DNA of 64,000 bases from Roseovarius sp. (GTDB lineage: Bacteria; Pseudomonadota; Alphaproteobacteria; Rhodobacterales; Rhodobacteraceae). Position numbers and translations under genes: made by a program. The notes below the pieces were generated by a model, which saw only the letters and a program-made list of their open reading frames with translations, did no database searches and was not told the origin of the DNA. The stretch covers positions 1-64,000 of the forward strand of contig NZ_JAUCYU010000003.1 in NCBI RefSeq assembly GCF_030373445.1, written 5' to 3'. Below, in pieces: positions 52,507-61,461 of the stretch. Position 1 is the stretch's first letter. Each line of letters opens with the position of its first letter.

Positions 52507-53476
52507 GACGACGCCTCCGCACCAGGCTCGTCCTCAGCCGGTCGACCAGGCCTTCCAGCCCGTTGGGCACGTAGAGCGTTGCAGCCAGCACCAACCCGCC
52601 CCAGACAAAGGGCACATACTCGGGCACGCCGCGGAACGCTTCCTCGACAATGGTCAGAAACGTAAGTCCCAGGATCGGCCCGTACAGCCGCCGTGTCCCG
52701 CCAACGATGCAGGCGGCGACGATCTTGAACATCAACTCGGGGCTGAAATCCGCCGGTGCAACGATGCCGTTATAGCTGACCAGCAGCCCCCCCGCGACAC
52801 CCGCCCCGACCGATCCCAGCACGAACGACAGCGCGCGCAACCGCCACGGATTCATTCCAAGCGACTGGGAGAGTGTCTCGTCCAGCCCGACGGCCCGGAT
52901 CTTCATGCCCGTCTCCGAGGCGTCGAACATCAGGTAGAATAGGCCCAGCAGGAAGAAGACCGCCAGCACCAGCGCGAGGAACTGCAGGGTATCGCCAGTC
53001 TGGACGAATGCCGGGTACTCGATGAACGCAATCCCCGAGGTGCCGCCCGTCAACTGCCGGAACTGGATGAAACATTGCCGCAGGGCCTCACCGGCCGCGA
53101 AGGTCGACAGGAAGAAATAGTACTGTCGGGTCCTCAACACCGGATAGGCGAGCAAAGCCGAGACCAGGCCCGCCGCAAGACCACCCAGAGCGAATGTCAC
53201 GGCAACGGGGATATCCATTGGCGGCTTGGACAGCACCGCCACCGCATAGCCCCCGACGCCCATGATCGCCACATGCGCAAACGACCAGCCTCCCATCGTC
53301 GTGATGGTGCGATAGGAGATGACGAGAATTGCATTTATCGAGAAGATGACCAACGCACCTTGCAGGTAGGACGACCCGACGGCTGCCAACACTGAGACGC
53401 CTGCAATGACGACCAGCACCGTGACGAGGTCCAACACCACCGTGCGGGGCGAATCCAGTTTCGCGAAAAGTTGCAT
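52499..53476 (-). CDS. livM: Branched-chain-type ABC transporter permease (LivM-like)
   Basis: A 325-residue permease with nine to ten hydrophobic segments, including LDLVTVLVVIAGVSVLAAVG, GLAAGLVSALLAYPVLRTRQ and FLALVLAVFFLLGLFYLMF. The cytoplasmic loop VGLDETLSQSLGMNPWRLRA is the usual ATPase-contact region. It is followed by a short basic C-terminus (DRLRTSLVRRRRHA). It begins four bases after the LivH-like stop and overlaps the LivG-like gene, which supports one transcription unit. Confidence 0.92.
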   Translation of the reverse strand: MQLFAKLDSPRTVVLDLVTVLVVIAGVSVLAAVGSSYLQGALVIFSINAILVISYRTITTMGGWSFAHVAIMGVGGYAVAVLSKPPMDIPVAVTFALGGLAAGLVSALLAYPVLRTRQYYFFLSTFAAGEALRQCFIQFRQLTGGTSGIAFIEYPAFVQTGDTLQFLALVLAVFFLLGLFYLMFDASETGMKIRAVGLDETLSQSLGMNPWRLRALSFVLGSVGAGVAGGLLVSYNGIVAPADFSPELMFKIVAACIVGGTRRLYGPILGLTFLTIVEEAFRGVPEYVPFVWGGLVLAATLYVPNGLEGLVDRLRTSLVRRRRHA

Positions 53477-53480
53477 CGGC

Positions 53481-54344
53481 CTACTCCTTCTCGCCGAACA
53501 GGCCGGAAGGCATGACGCTGAGTACGCCCAACATGATCACCGCGTTGGTCAGGGCAAGGTAACGCCCGGCCCCCGCGACCGTCATGAAGGTGTCGATGGT
53601 CCCAAACAGAAACGCCGCCGCGACCGCGCCCCAGATACTTCCGATACCGCCGACGATGATGATAATGAACGCTTTCCATAGCGCCGCGGCCCCCATGAAC
53701 GGAGTTATCCCGCCGATCGGAGCCATAATGGCGCCCGAAACACCGGCAATCATCGATCCCGCGACAAGCGTCATCATCCCCACGCGGGTGACGCTGACCC
53801 CTTGCAAAACGGCGCCGGTGGGGTTCTGGGCGACCGCCCTGACCCGGCGCCCGACATCCGATCGCATCAACAGGAACCAAAGCCCCACCGATAACGTCGA
53901 GATCGCGACGATCACGAAGACCCGCGACCAGGGAAGGATGGCATCGCCGATCCGCACGATCCCCGGTATCGGTGACGGCAGACTGCGACCGACCGGCCCG
54001 AACAACTCCACGACGACCACCTGGAGCATGTACGACAGCGCCAGCGTCGCAATGAAGATGGTCAGGGGCTTGTCCATCAGCTTCCGGACAACAACCAGAT
54101 AAAGCAGTACTCCAAGCAGGCCCGTCACGATCGCCGCCGCTGCGAAACTCACGATATATGCCGGCAGAGCGCCCGTCGTCGGCCCGATCAGGGACACGCA
54201 CAGGAACGCGCTGTAAGCGCCGATCATGTAGAATTCGCCATGCGCGAAATTGATGACCCGCATGACCCCGAAAACAAGGGCAAGGCCCAGCGCGAAGCAC
54301 ATGTAGAAGGATGTCAGCGAAAGGATGTTGAGTGCTATTTGCAT
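53481..54344 (-). CDS. livH: Branched-chain-type ABC transporter permease (LivH-like)
   Basis: A 287-residue permease. The N-terminal FALGLALVFGVMRVINFAHG segment, the GEFYMIGAYSAFL strand, the VGRRVRAVAQNPTGAVLQGV loop and WGAVAAAFLFGTIDTFMTVA are standard for LivH. The gene lies 72 bp after the binding-protein gene and five bases before livM. The substrate cannot be named from the permease. Confidence 0.92.
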   Translation of the reverse strand: MQIALNILSLTSFYMCFALGLALVFGVMRVINFAHGEFYMIGAYSAFLCVSLIGPTTGALPAYIVSFAAAAIVTGLLGVLLYLVVVRKLMDKPLTIFIATLALSYMLQVVVVELFGPVGRSLPSPIPGIVRIGDAILPWSRVFVIVAISTLSVGLWFLLMRSDVGRRVRAVAQNPTGAVLQGVSVTRVGMMTLVAGSMIAGVSGAIMAPIGGITPFMGAAALWKAFIIIIVGGIGSIWGAVAAAFLFGTIDTFMTVAGAGRYLALTNAVIMLGVLSVMPSGLFGEKE

Positions 54345-54416
54345 GATGTCATCTTCGATCTCGAGCGGGGATCGCGTGGGAGAAACACAACCCCCGCCGC
54401 CTGCGTCACTGCATCG

Positions 54417-55682
54417 TCACTGGGCCGTCACCTGGCCGCCGGCTTCCAGTTCGGTCAGCGCCGCTTGCGCGTTTTCCTGCCACCACGCGCCGACATCGAC
54501 GATGCCGTCCAGCGTCACGTTACCCTCGGCATCGGTGACATAGACAGGCAAAGGCGTGAGGAGATGCGTGTCCGCCCCGTATATCTCCGAACCGGCCCAA
54601 CGGGACTCGCCGAACAGTGGATTGTCGACCGTCTCTTCGGCGAAAAGCGCGGCCCGAACAGCCTCGCCGGTCGGCTCTTCAGCCATTTGGATGCCAGCTT
54701 CGATCGTTGTCATTGCGGCATAGGCGACAGAGGCAAACACCGACCATTCGGCCTGCCCGTATGTCTCGACATAAGCGTCGTAGAACTGTGCCACGCGTGG
54801 GCTGAAGCTCTGCTCCGAAGCGTCGACGACATAGGCGCTGTAGATGCGACCATCGAGGTAATCGGCCTTCAGCCGGTCGGTCAGGAAATTCATCGTCCAG
54901 CCTTCGCTGGCGAACAGACCGGAATATCCCAGCTGCTGCATGGTCTCCACGAAGCTGGCCTGCTGGCCCGGAGTGAACCCCAGCTCGACGATCAGGTCCG
55001 GCTCAGAAGACGCGATTGGCCCGGCGATCGAGAACATGTCGCCCGCCATCGCAGGGTCGTAAGGATCCGAGAACACGATCTCCACGCGGTCAGTATAAGG
55101 CGCGATGCCTGCCTTGTAGAACGCCCGCGCAGCTTCGCCGAAGGAGTGGTCCGCGGTCACGATTGCCACCTTTTCGATGTCCGGATTTTCCTCGATCAGG
55201 TAGCTGACGAGATACATGTAAGACGCCGGAGACCCGGTCACCGAGCCGATCAGATAGGGATAATCCGCGCTGAGATACCCTGCACCATAGCTCGTCGTCA
55301 GGACCTTGTTTTCCGTCGCGAGCGGCGCAATCGCCTTGCGGGAGGCCGGCGTGAATGTCTGCAGGATGAACTCGACCCCATCGTCAAGAATTGCCCGCCG
55401 GAAAGCCGTCAGTTCTTCGCCGGCAGTGTAGCAGGCATTGTCGTAACCGGTCACCTCGATCTGGTGCGAGTTGCCGCTCGCATCCTTGATTCCGCCGGCC
55501 TCGTTGAACTCCTTCGCCCAAAGCTCGACACCGCGCGTAATGGGCACGCCCCACTGCGCACATTCCCCGGATTGAGGCTGGACGACACCGACCTTGATCA
55601 CCGAGTCCTGTGCGAAAGAGACCGACGCGGCCGCAAGCGCGGCGGCGCCCGCCAATATGGAAATCTTACGTTGCATTGTCAT
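54417..55682 (-). CDS. Branched-chain-type ABC transporter substrate-binding protein
   Basis: A 421-residue periplasmic binding protein (Peripla_BP_6 type). The Sec signal peptide is KISILAGAAALAAASVSFAQ with cleavage near SFA-QD. The mature part has VGVVQPQSGECAQWGVPITR, ATENKVLTTSYGAGYLSADY and ELGFTPGQQASFVETMQQLG, fitting binding of an amino acid, amide or aromatic ligand. The length is slightly above the family mean of about 400. It sits between the SDR gene upstream and the permeases downstream, all on the minus strand. Confidence 0.92.
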   Translation of the reverse strand: MTMQRKISILAGAAALAAASVSFAQDSVIKVGVVQPQSGECAQWGVPITRGVELWAKEFNEAGGIKDASGNSHQIEVTGYDNACYTAGEELTAFRRAILDDGVEFILQTFTPASRKAIAPLATENKVLTTSYGAGYLSADYPYLIGSVTGSPASYMYLVSYLIEENPDIEKVAIVTADHSFGEAARAFYKAGIAPYTDRVEIVFSDPYDPAMAGDMFSIAGPIASSEPDLIVELGFTPGQQASFVETMQQLGYSGLFASEGWTMNFLTDRLKADYLDGRIYSAYVVDASEQSFSPRVAQFYDAYVETYGQAEWSVFASVAYAAMTTIEAGIQMAEEPTGEAVRAALFAEETVDNPLFGESRWAGSEIYGADTHLLTPLPVYVTDAEGNVTLDGIVDVGAWWQENAQAALTELEAGGQVTAQ

Positions 55683-55712
55683 TGCTCCCTGTTTTGGATT
55701 CTTGAACTTCCG

Positions 55713-56492
55713 TTACCTGAGGATTTCCGTGTTTCCGCAGACCCCCAGAGACTGGCCGGAGATCGAACGCCCGCTATCGGATGCCACGTAGACCACCAGA
55801 TCCGCGATTTCGTCGGGCTCGATCATGCGACCGAGGGACATGGCAGCAGTTTCCTCGGCCTCGACCTCGGCCAAGGACTGGCCGGTGGCCTTCGCCTTTG
55901 CCTGCATGACACGTGTCATCCGGTCGCCACGCACGGATCCGGGCAGGATCGCGTTTACACGGATATTGCTCGGGCCAAGCTCCATCGCCAGCGTCTGGGT
56001 CAGTCCAATGACAGCCCATTTGGCGGCCACATACGGGCTACGCATCGGCATACCCAACCGACCGGCGGCAGAGGACATGTTGAAAATCACACCGCTTTCC
56101 TGCCGCTTCATCGCAGGCACCACGCCGCGCGTGAACAGGAACTGGGAGTTGAGATTAACCCGGATCGCCTGATCCCATTCCGTCACATCGATGTCTTCCA
56201 CACAGGCCGTCGGCCCCGCGGATCCGGCATTGTTGACCAGGATGTCGACGCCCCCCAGCCCGTCCAACATCATCTCCATGGCCGTCTCGACGGATTCCGG
56301 GTCGGAAACATCGCAGCGCACGGCGGTGATATCCGGCCAGACTTCCGTTACGGCACGCAACGCGGTTTCTTCGATGTCGCAGATGGCGACCCTGGCACCG
56401 GCGGCACGCAGACGCTCGGCGACGATCCGGCCGATACCTGATCCACCCGCCGTGACGATGGCGCGCTTGTCCCGAAGTTCCTGCGCCATCAA
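55713..56492 (-). CDS. Short-chain dehydrogenase/reductase
   Basis: A 259-residue SDR. The NAD(P) loop is TAGGSGIGRIVAERLRAAGA, with the acidic DIEE after strand two suggesting NAD preference. NNAGS, the catalytic Ser in NMSSAAGRLG and the YVAAK pair (Tyr and Lys) are all present. A C-terminal MSLGRMIEPDEIADLVVYVA segment is typical of the classical group. It overlaps the BKACE gene by four bases. It probably oxidises or reduces a hydroxy- or keto-acid intermediate of the same pathway. Confidence 0.92.
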   Translation of the reverse strand: MMAQELRDKRAIVTAGGSGIGRIVAERLRAAGARVAICDIEETALRAVTEVWPDITAVRCDVSDPESVETAMEMMLDGLGGVDILVNNAGSAGPTACVEDIDVTEWDQAIRVNLNSQFLFTRGVVPAMKRQESGVIFNMSSAAGRLGMPMRSPYVAAKWAVIGLTQTLAMELGPSNIRVNAILPGSVRGDRMTRVMQAKAKATGQSLAEVEAEETAAMSLGRMIEPDEIADLVVYVASDSGRSISGQSLGVCGNTEILR

Positions 56493-57379
56493 TGTGCCCC
56501 CGCGAGGCCGAGCTCATCGCGCGTCGCCTGAACCGATTTCACCCGACTGCCCATGCTCTCCACGATCGTCCGGGCTCGCGTGACCAAATCCACATTGGTG
56601 GCCGGAACACCTTTCGAAAGCCAGATATTGTCTTCCAGCCCGACACGCACGTTGCCGCCCAGAAGGGCAGCCTGAGCGACCATGGGCAGTTGCATTCGCC
56701 CCACGCCAAAGGCCGACCAGACGACATCACGGCCCCCGAGCGCGTCGCACATGGCCTTCAGCGCACCGGGTGTCGCCGGTGCGCCGCTGCCCACGCCAAG
56801 GCAGAACTGCACCATCGCGGGCCCCTCGAACGCGCCCTCGTCGATCAGGCGAAGCACAAGACCCAGATGCCCCAGGTCGAACACCTCGAGCTCCGGCTTG
56901 ACCCCGAAACCCCTGATCATTCTCGCACCCTCCCTGATCTGGTCGGGCGTGGAGACATAGATCACGTTGCCGTCCGCCATGTTGTACGTCCCGCAATCGA
57001 GGGTGCAGACATCGGGCCGAAGCGCATCGATATGGACGACCCTTTCCGCTTGCGACACCAGGTCGGTCGCTGGCCCGAATTGCGTGGGATCCTCTGCGCC
57101 AACTTCGAGGTCACCGCCCATGCCAGCCGTGAAATTGATGATGATATCCGTGCCCGCGTCCCGCACCCGCTCCATCACCTCGGCATAAAGGCCGGTTTCG
57201 CGGCTGCCCTCGGTGGTGGCCGTGTCACGCACGTGAATATGCGCGATCGCCGCCCCTGCTTCGCCCACGGCAACCACGTCCGCCGCGATCTGCTCCGGCG
57301 TCACCGGTACATTGGGGTTCTTTTTCGGGCCATCTCCGGCACCGGTGACGGCGCACGTAATGAATACGTCTTGCTTCAT
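56489..57379 (-). CDS. BKACE-family beta-keto acid cleavage enzyme (DUF849)
   Basis: A 296-residue TIM-barrel enzyme of the 3-keto-5-aminohexanoate cleavage family. The N-terminal ITCAVTGAGDGPKKNPNVPV segment, zinc-binding H47-I-H49 (IAHIHVRD), the INFTAGMGGDLEVGAEDPT stretch and the C-terminal VRVGLEDNIWLSKGVPATN are standard. The family condenses a beta-keto acid with acetyl-CoA to give a CoA ester and acetoacetate. The substrate varies widely. Its place between an SDR and hydantoinase genes suggests that a beta-keto acid arises after ring opening and oxidation. Confidence 0.92.
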   Translation of the reverse strand: MKQDVFITCAVTGAGDGPKKNPNVPVTPEQIAADVVAVGEAGAAIAHIHVRDTATTEGSRETGLYAEVMERVRDAGTDIIINFTAGMGGDLEVGAEDPTQFGPATDLVSQAERVVHIDALRPDVCTLDCGTYNMADGNVIYVSTPDQIREGARMIRGFGVKPELEVFDLGHLGLVLRLIDEGAFEGPAMVQFCLGVGSGAPATPGALKAMCDALGGRDVVWSAFGVGRMQLPMVAQAALLGGNVRVGLEDNIWLSKGVPATNVDLVTRARTIVESMGSRVKSVQATRDELGLAGAH

Positions 57380-57399
57380 CTCTGTCTTCCTCGAATATC

Positions 57400-59169
57400 T
57401 CAGCTGCGAAGCCGTTTCGTGGCCGCTTCGTCCACGGTCATCGTGTCGCGATCGATGGCCACGAGGTAATCGCGCTCCGCGGCTTCCATGGTGATGTACT
57501 CGTCGAGCACGTCATCAAGCACGCGCTCGGGATCTCTCGATCTGACCGTCCCCCAGCCGCCGCCACCGGTACTGAGAAATTCGAACGACTCTCCGGGCCC
57601 GAACTTGTGCGAAGACAGCAAGGGCGAGGTCCAGGACCCGTCCTCCGAAGTGCCCCCGATAACCTTGCGCACGCCATCCGGACGCTCCTTGATCAGCACC
57701 TGCACGGGGCTGAAACCTCCGCCGTTGACACCCGGGCTCCCCTCAAGCGTCCGCGACGTCTCGATCGACAGCTCGCCGCCCTCGATGAACCGGAACCGGA
57801 ACCGCGCCCCAAGGCCGCCCCGGTTCTCGCCGGGCCCGCCACTGTCGCTGCGCAGATCAAAGGCCTCGACCTCGATGGGATACAGCAGCTCGGCCGCTTC
57901 CGCCGGCATGTTGGTGCAATTGCCCAACGGGTCCAAAGTGACGTTGAGGCCATCATTGTAAGGCGTGCCGCCCCAGCCTCCGGCCGGGATGTCCGAGAAC
58001 ACGTCGATCCGGCCATCCTTGCCCCTGACCGCCGCCACGAACCAGTTGGCGTCCGCGCATGTGGGCGCAATGGCAAGGTCGGGAAGGGCCTTTGCTACGG
58101 CCTGCCAGATCGCGCTTTGCACCTTGCCCGACGTGATCGTGGTGCAGCCGACGACGGGCGCCGGCCATTTCGCGTTCAACCAGCAATCCTCGGGCAGGGA
58201 AAAGGAAATCGGCGCGAACATCCCTGCATTCGGCGGCGCGTCCGGTGCCAGGAAGAACTGCAACGCGGTATAGATTGCGGCTGCCGTGTTGGCGTAGGGA
58301 GAGTTGATCGCACCCGCGCATTGCGGATCCGAGCCATCGAAATCGACGTGGATGGCGTCACCATTCACGGTCAGCTTCAGCCGCACCCAGATCTTGTCAT
58401 CGGAAATGCCGTCGCTGTCAGCGTAGTCCGCACCTTCATACGTCCCGTCGGGAATGGCCTCTATGGCGGCGCGAACGATGCGCTCGGTATAGCCAATCAT
58501 CTGCGACATGCCGTTGAGCAGAACATCCTTGCCATACTTTCCGGCCGTGGTCTGCAGTTCTTCCTCGGCTGCCAGAAGGGCTCCCATATGTGCCTGAAGA
58601 TCGCCCTTGATGTAGTGGGGCGTACGGGTATTCCGCAGCAGGATCTCCAGAAGGTCGGCATTGACTTCGTAATTCTCGTAAAGCTTCATCGGCGGAAGCC
58701 GCAGCCCTTCACCGGCCACGTGGGTTCCGAAGCCTTGACCGCCCGGACCACCCCCGCCGAGATCCATCCAGTGCCCCCGGCTTACGGCGAAACCGATCAG
58801 CTCTTCGTCGTAGAACACCGGCATGGTCAGCGTGACATCGTTCAGGTGGGTTCCGCCCTCATACGGGTCGTTCAGAACGACGACATCACCGGGCTTGAGC
58901 GTCTCTATTCCGAACTTCCTGTCGACGGCCTGAACGCTGAAATGCATGGCCGCAAGATGAACGGGGCAGTTCGCAGTCTGGCCGATCAACCGAAGTTCGG
59001 GATCGTAGATGGCGTTCGAGAAGTCCAGGTTCTCCGACAGGATCGGCGAAAACGAGGATTTTTGCAGAATGACGGTCATCCGCCGGCACACGTACTCGAA
59101 CGTGTTACGCAGCACTTCGAAGGTCACCGGGTCGAGATCACCGAACTGTTGGTCCATGCTGCCGCTCAT
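57400..59169 (-). CDS. Hydantoinase B/oxoprolinase-family protein
   Basis: A 589-residue protein of the HyuB/5-oxoprolinase C-terminal family. Typical stretches are VTFEVLRNTFEYVCRRMTVI near the N-terminus, DVVVLNDPYEGGTHLNDVTL, RGHWMDLGGGGPGGQGFGTH and the glycine-rich DSGGPGENRGGLGARFRFRF. Together with the HyuA-like partner it hydrolyses a cyclic imide or amide, usually with ATP, or forms part of an acetone/acetophenone carboxylase-like complex. Its start overlaps the HyuA stop as ATGA. The length is close to ordinary HyuB proteins. Confidence 0.93.
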   Translation of the reverse strand: MSGSMDQQFGDLDPVTFEVLRNTFEYVCRRMTVILQKSSFSPILSENLDFSNAIYDPELRLIGQTANCPVHLAAMHFSVQAVDRKFGIETLKPGDVVVLNDPYEGGTHLNDVTLTMPVFYDEELIGFAVSRGHWMDLGGGGPGGQGFGTHVAGEGLRLPPMKLYENYEVNADLLEILLRNTRTPHYIKGDLQAHMGALLAAEEELQTTAGKYGKDVLLNGMSQMIGYTERIVRAAIEAIPDGTYEGADYADSDGISDDKIWVRLKLTVNGDAIHVDFDGSDPQCAGAINSPYANTAAAIYTALQFFLAPDAPPNAGMFAPISFSLPEDCWLNAKWPAPVVGCTTITSGKVQSAIWQAVAKALPDLAIAPTCADANWFVAAVRGKDGRIDVFSDIPAGGWGGTPYNDGLNVTLDPLGNCTNMPAEAAELLYPIEVEAFDLRSDSGGPGENRGGLGARFRFRFIEGGELSIETSRTLEGSPGVNGGGFSPVQVLIKERPDGVRKVIGGTSEDGSWTSPLLSSHKFGPGESFEFLSTGGGGWGTVRSRDPERVLDDVLDEYITMEAAERDYLVAIDRDTMTVDEAATKRLRS

Positions 59170-61190
59170 GCCTGCTCCTCCATGATGATGTTGCGAAAGT
59201 CGTCAGCCCGCGCCGTCCAACCGGGCGGCAGGATGATGCAGCTATGTGCATCCTCCACGACCGCAGGCCCGGCGATTGTCTGCCCGGGCAGAATGGTATT
59301 CGGCCCGTAGACAAGGGCCTTCGACCAATCGCCGGCGAAATAGACATCCCGCTCCGACGGGTCGCCCTGTCCTTCGGGCCAAGGTGCCGCGCTGTTTTCC
59401 GCTGCATCGACAATCGGAGCCTCGGCCGTCACGCCCAGCGCAACGATCTCGATCGGGAAATCCTCTGACCGAACGCCGAATTCCTGTTTGTGGGTCTGGT
59501 GGAACGCCTCGGCGATCGCACCAAGCTCCTTGGCGGTGACCGTCTGCTCCGCAACGCTTACATCCACTTCGAAGGTTTGCCCGGCGTAGCGCATGCGCAT
59601 CACATGACTGATCGACACATCCCGGTTCGTCGCACCCTGGTCCAGCAACGCGGTCGATGCTCTTGCCTTCAGGTGTTCGAACTGCCTGGCAACCTGATCA
59701 AGGGCGGCCTCGTTCAGAACCGTGAAGTAGAACATCTCTTCATCGTGCTTGAGGTTCAGATACGTCGCGCCATGCGCCGAAGCGACGCCGGAATAATGCG
59801 GCACAACCACCTTTGGCGTCTGCAAGGCCGAGGCGACCGCACAGGCGTGCATCGGTCCGGCACCGCCGAAACTGGCCAGGGCATAGTCTCGTGGATCGCG
59901 CCCGCGAGAGGCCAGCACGATCTTGACCGCCTGTGCCATCGCCTCCGTCGCAATACGCACCATGCCTTCGGCACAGTCTTCGATCGAAATGCCCAGTTGT
60001 TCGGCGATCGTCCCAACGGCCTGCCTCGCGGCGTCCAGATCAAGCCGGAACTTCCCGCTGAGGTCGCTGCTGAGGCGCCCTAGCACAAGGTTCGCATCTG
60101 TTACTGTCGGGCAATTGCCTCCCCGGCCGTAACAGGCCGGCCCCGGCTCCGACCCGGCCGACATCGGCCCGACGCGCAGCGACCCGCCTTCATCGATCCA
60201 GCCGATCGACCCACCGCCAGCGCCGACCGAGCGGATATCAAGCATCGGAACCGCAACCGGAATGTCGAACTCGATCTCGTATTCCCTCGTGATCAGACCC
60301 TGCCCGTCTTCGACCACGGATGTATCGAAACTCGTACCGCCGACGTCGGTGTGGATAATCTTCGTCTGCCCGGTCATCCGGGAAATCCGGCTTGCATAAC
60401 CGATACCGCCCGCGGGGCCGGATTCGACCAGTTCCTCGACCCGCGTCCGCGCCTGCTCGACGGACATCATCCCCCCATTGCTTTTCAGGATCATGAGTCG
60501 CCCGTTGAACCCTTTCTCGCGCAATGCGATCTCGAGGCGCTCGAAATACGTGGCCATCACCGGCAAAAGCACGGCACGCACCGCCGTCGTCGAAAACCTA
60601 GAATGCTCCCGAAAGACGGGCTTCACGTCCGATGACATGGTGATGGAGATGTCGGGCAACGCCTTGCGAAGCAGTTCCGCGACAGCTTGTTCATTCGCCG
60701 GGTTGGCATAGGAATTGATCAGGCAGACGGCGACACTCTGGATCTCGCGCTTCAGCAGCATGTCAATGATCGGCTCAAGCTCTACCGGATCAACTGGAAT
60801 CTCGACAACGCCCTGCGCATTGACCCGCTCCTCCAGCACGAACCGGTTTCGACGCCGGATAAGAGGCTCCGGCTTGGTCTGGTACGGTCGGTACAAATGC
60901 TCCCTGTGCATGCGACCGATCTCAAGCACGTCGCGAAACCCTTCGGTCGTGATCATCGCCGCGGGCGGGAAGCTCCGCTCGATAAGGGCGTTGGTTCCGG
61001 TCGTGGTGCCGTGAACCAGAAGGTCGATATCCTCCGGCGAAAGCCCCGCTTCGGAAATCGCCGAGATGACACCGAGAACGCGATCCTTCGGCGTGGTGAG
61101 CACCTTGCCTGTACGGGCGGAGCCGCTGTCGGAGTCGACCGCGTAAAGATCCGTGAATGTACCGCCCACATCGATGCCAACTCTCCACAC
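59166..61190 (-). CDS. Hydantoinase A/oxoprolinase-family protein
   Basis: A 674-residue protein of the HyuA/oxoprolinase N-terminal family. The ATP-binding site begins GIDVGGTFTDLYAVDSDSG, followed by DLLVHGTTTGTNALIERSFP, the KSNGGMMSVEQAR stretch and TDVGGTSFDTSVVEDGQG. A glycine-rich SVGAGGGSIGWIDEGGSLRV segment and ALASFGGAGPMHACAVASAL complete the pattern. It is first in the ten-gene leftward operon. An operator-like TTTGATCAAA lies 24 bases before its start. Substrates of this family are cyclic amides such as hydantoins or 5-oxoproline. Confidence 0.93.
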   Translation of the reverse strand: MWRVGIDVGGTFTDLYAVDSDSGSARTGKVLTTPKDRVLGVISAISEAGLSPEDIDLLVHGTTTGTNALIERSFPPAAMITTEGFRDVLEIGRMHREHLYRPYQTKPEPLIRRRNRFVLEERVNAQGVVEIPVDPVELEPIIDMLLKREIQSVAVCLINSYANPANEQAVAELLRKALPDISITMSSDVKPVFREHSRFSTTAVRAVLLPVMATYFERLEIALREKGFNGRLMILKSNGGMMSVEQARTRVEELVESGPAGGIGYASRISRMTGQTKIIHTDVGGTSFDTSVVEDGQGLITREYEIEFDIPVAVPMLDIRSVGAGGGSIGWIDEGGSLRVGPMSAGSEPGPACYGRGGNCPTVTDANLVLGRLSSDLSGKFRLDLDAARQAVGTIAEQLGISIEDCAEGMVRIATEAMAQAVKIVLASRGRDPRDYALASFGGAGPMHACAVASALQTPKVVVPHYSGVASAHGATYLNLKHDEEMFYFTVLNEAALDQVARQFEHLKARASTALLDQGATNRDVSISHVMRMRYAGQTFEVDVSVAEQTVTAKELGAIAEAFHQTHKQEFGVRSEDFPIEIVALGVTAEAPIVDAAENSAAPWPEGQGDPSERDVYFAGDWSKALVYGPNTILPGQTIAGPAVVEDAHSCIILPPGWTARADDFRNIIMEEQA

Positions 61191-61210
61191 TTTCGGTCGC
61201 TCCTTTTGTG

Positions 61211-61223
61211 ATGTTTGATCAAA
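61211..61223. promoter_or_regulatory. TTTGATCAAA palindrome before the hydantoinase operon
   Basis: ATGTTTGATCAAA (61211-61223) includes a perfect 10-bp palindrome, 24-33 bases upstream of the HyuA-like start. In reverse orientation the site before the ABC importer reads ATGTTTGATCAAGAAT, nearly the same. It is a likely operator of the adjacent FCD-GntR regulator. Confidence 0.6.
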
Positions 61224-61390
61224 GATAACAGATTACCTTCTCCTGTCAACCAGTGCGCCCGCCGGGCTTCTCATGCCTTCAATTCCTCACAAGGCCCTGA
61301 AAATAATTGGCAATCTCTCATCGCGTCTCTTCCGGCCCATTATGCTTCGGGAACATTTGCAACAGGCAATCAGATGAATTCACGATCCAC

Positions 61391-61411
61391 TGATCATTGA
61401 TTCTTGATCAA
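61391..61411. promoter_or_regulatory. TGATCA-type sites before the GntR gene, probable autoregulatory operator
   Basis: TGATCA (61391-61396) and GATTCTTGATCAA (61399-61411) lie 51-71 bases upstream of the GntR start. The second is identical over 13 bases to the site at 42187-42199. This places the regulator gene and two catabolic units under one recurring sequence. Confidence 0.6.
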
Positions 61412-61461
61412 TATTTGGCACCGTTATACATGTTCCTCACTAAACAGGAAAAGGCTCTCAC

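Noticed and set aside
54240-56441. A 733-codon open frame on the plus strand opposite the Liv binding protein and SDR genes
   Set aside because: The opposite strand encodes complete, recognisable proteins with correct starts; the plus frame is Arg/His-rich shadow sequence.
57607-59310. A 567-codon plus-strand frame opposite the hydantoinase B gene
   Set aside because: It has no domain similarity and crosses the boundary of two real minus-strand genes.
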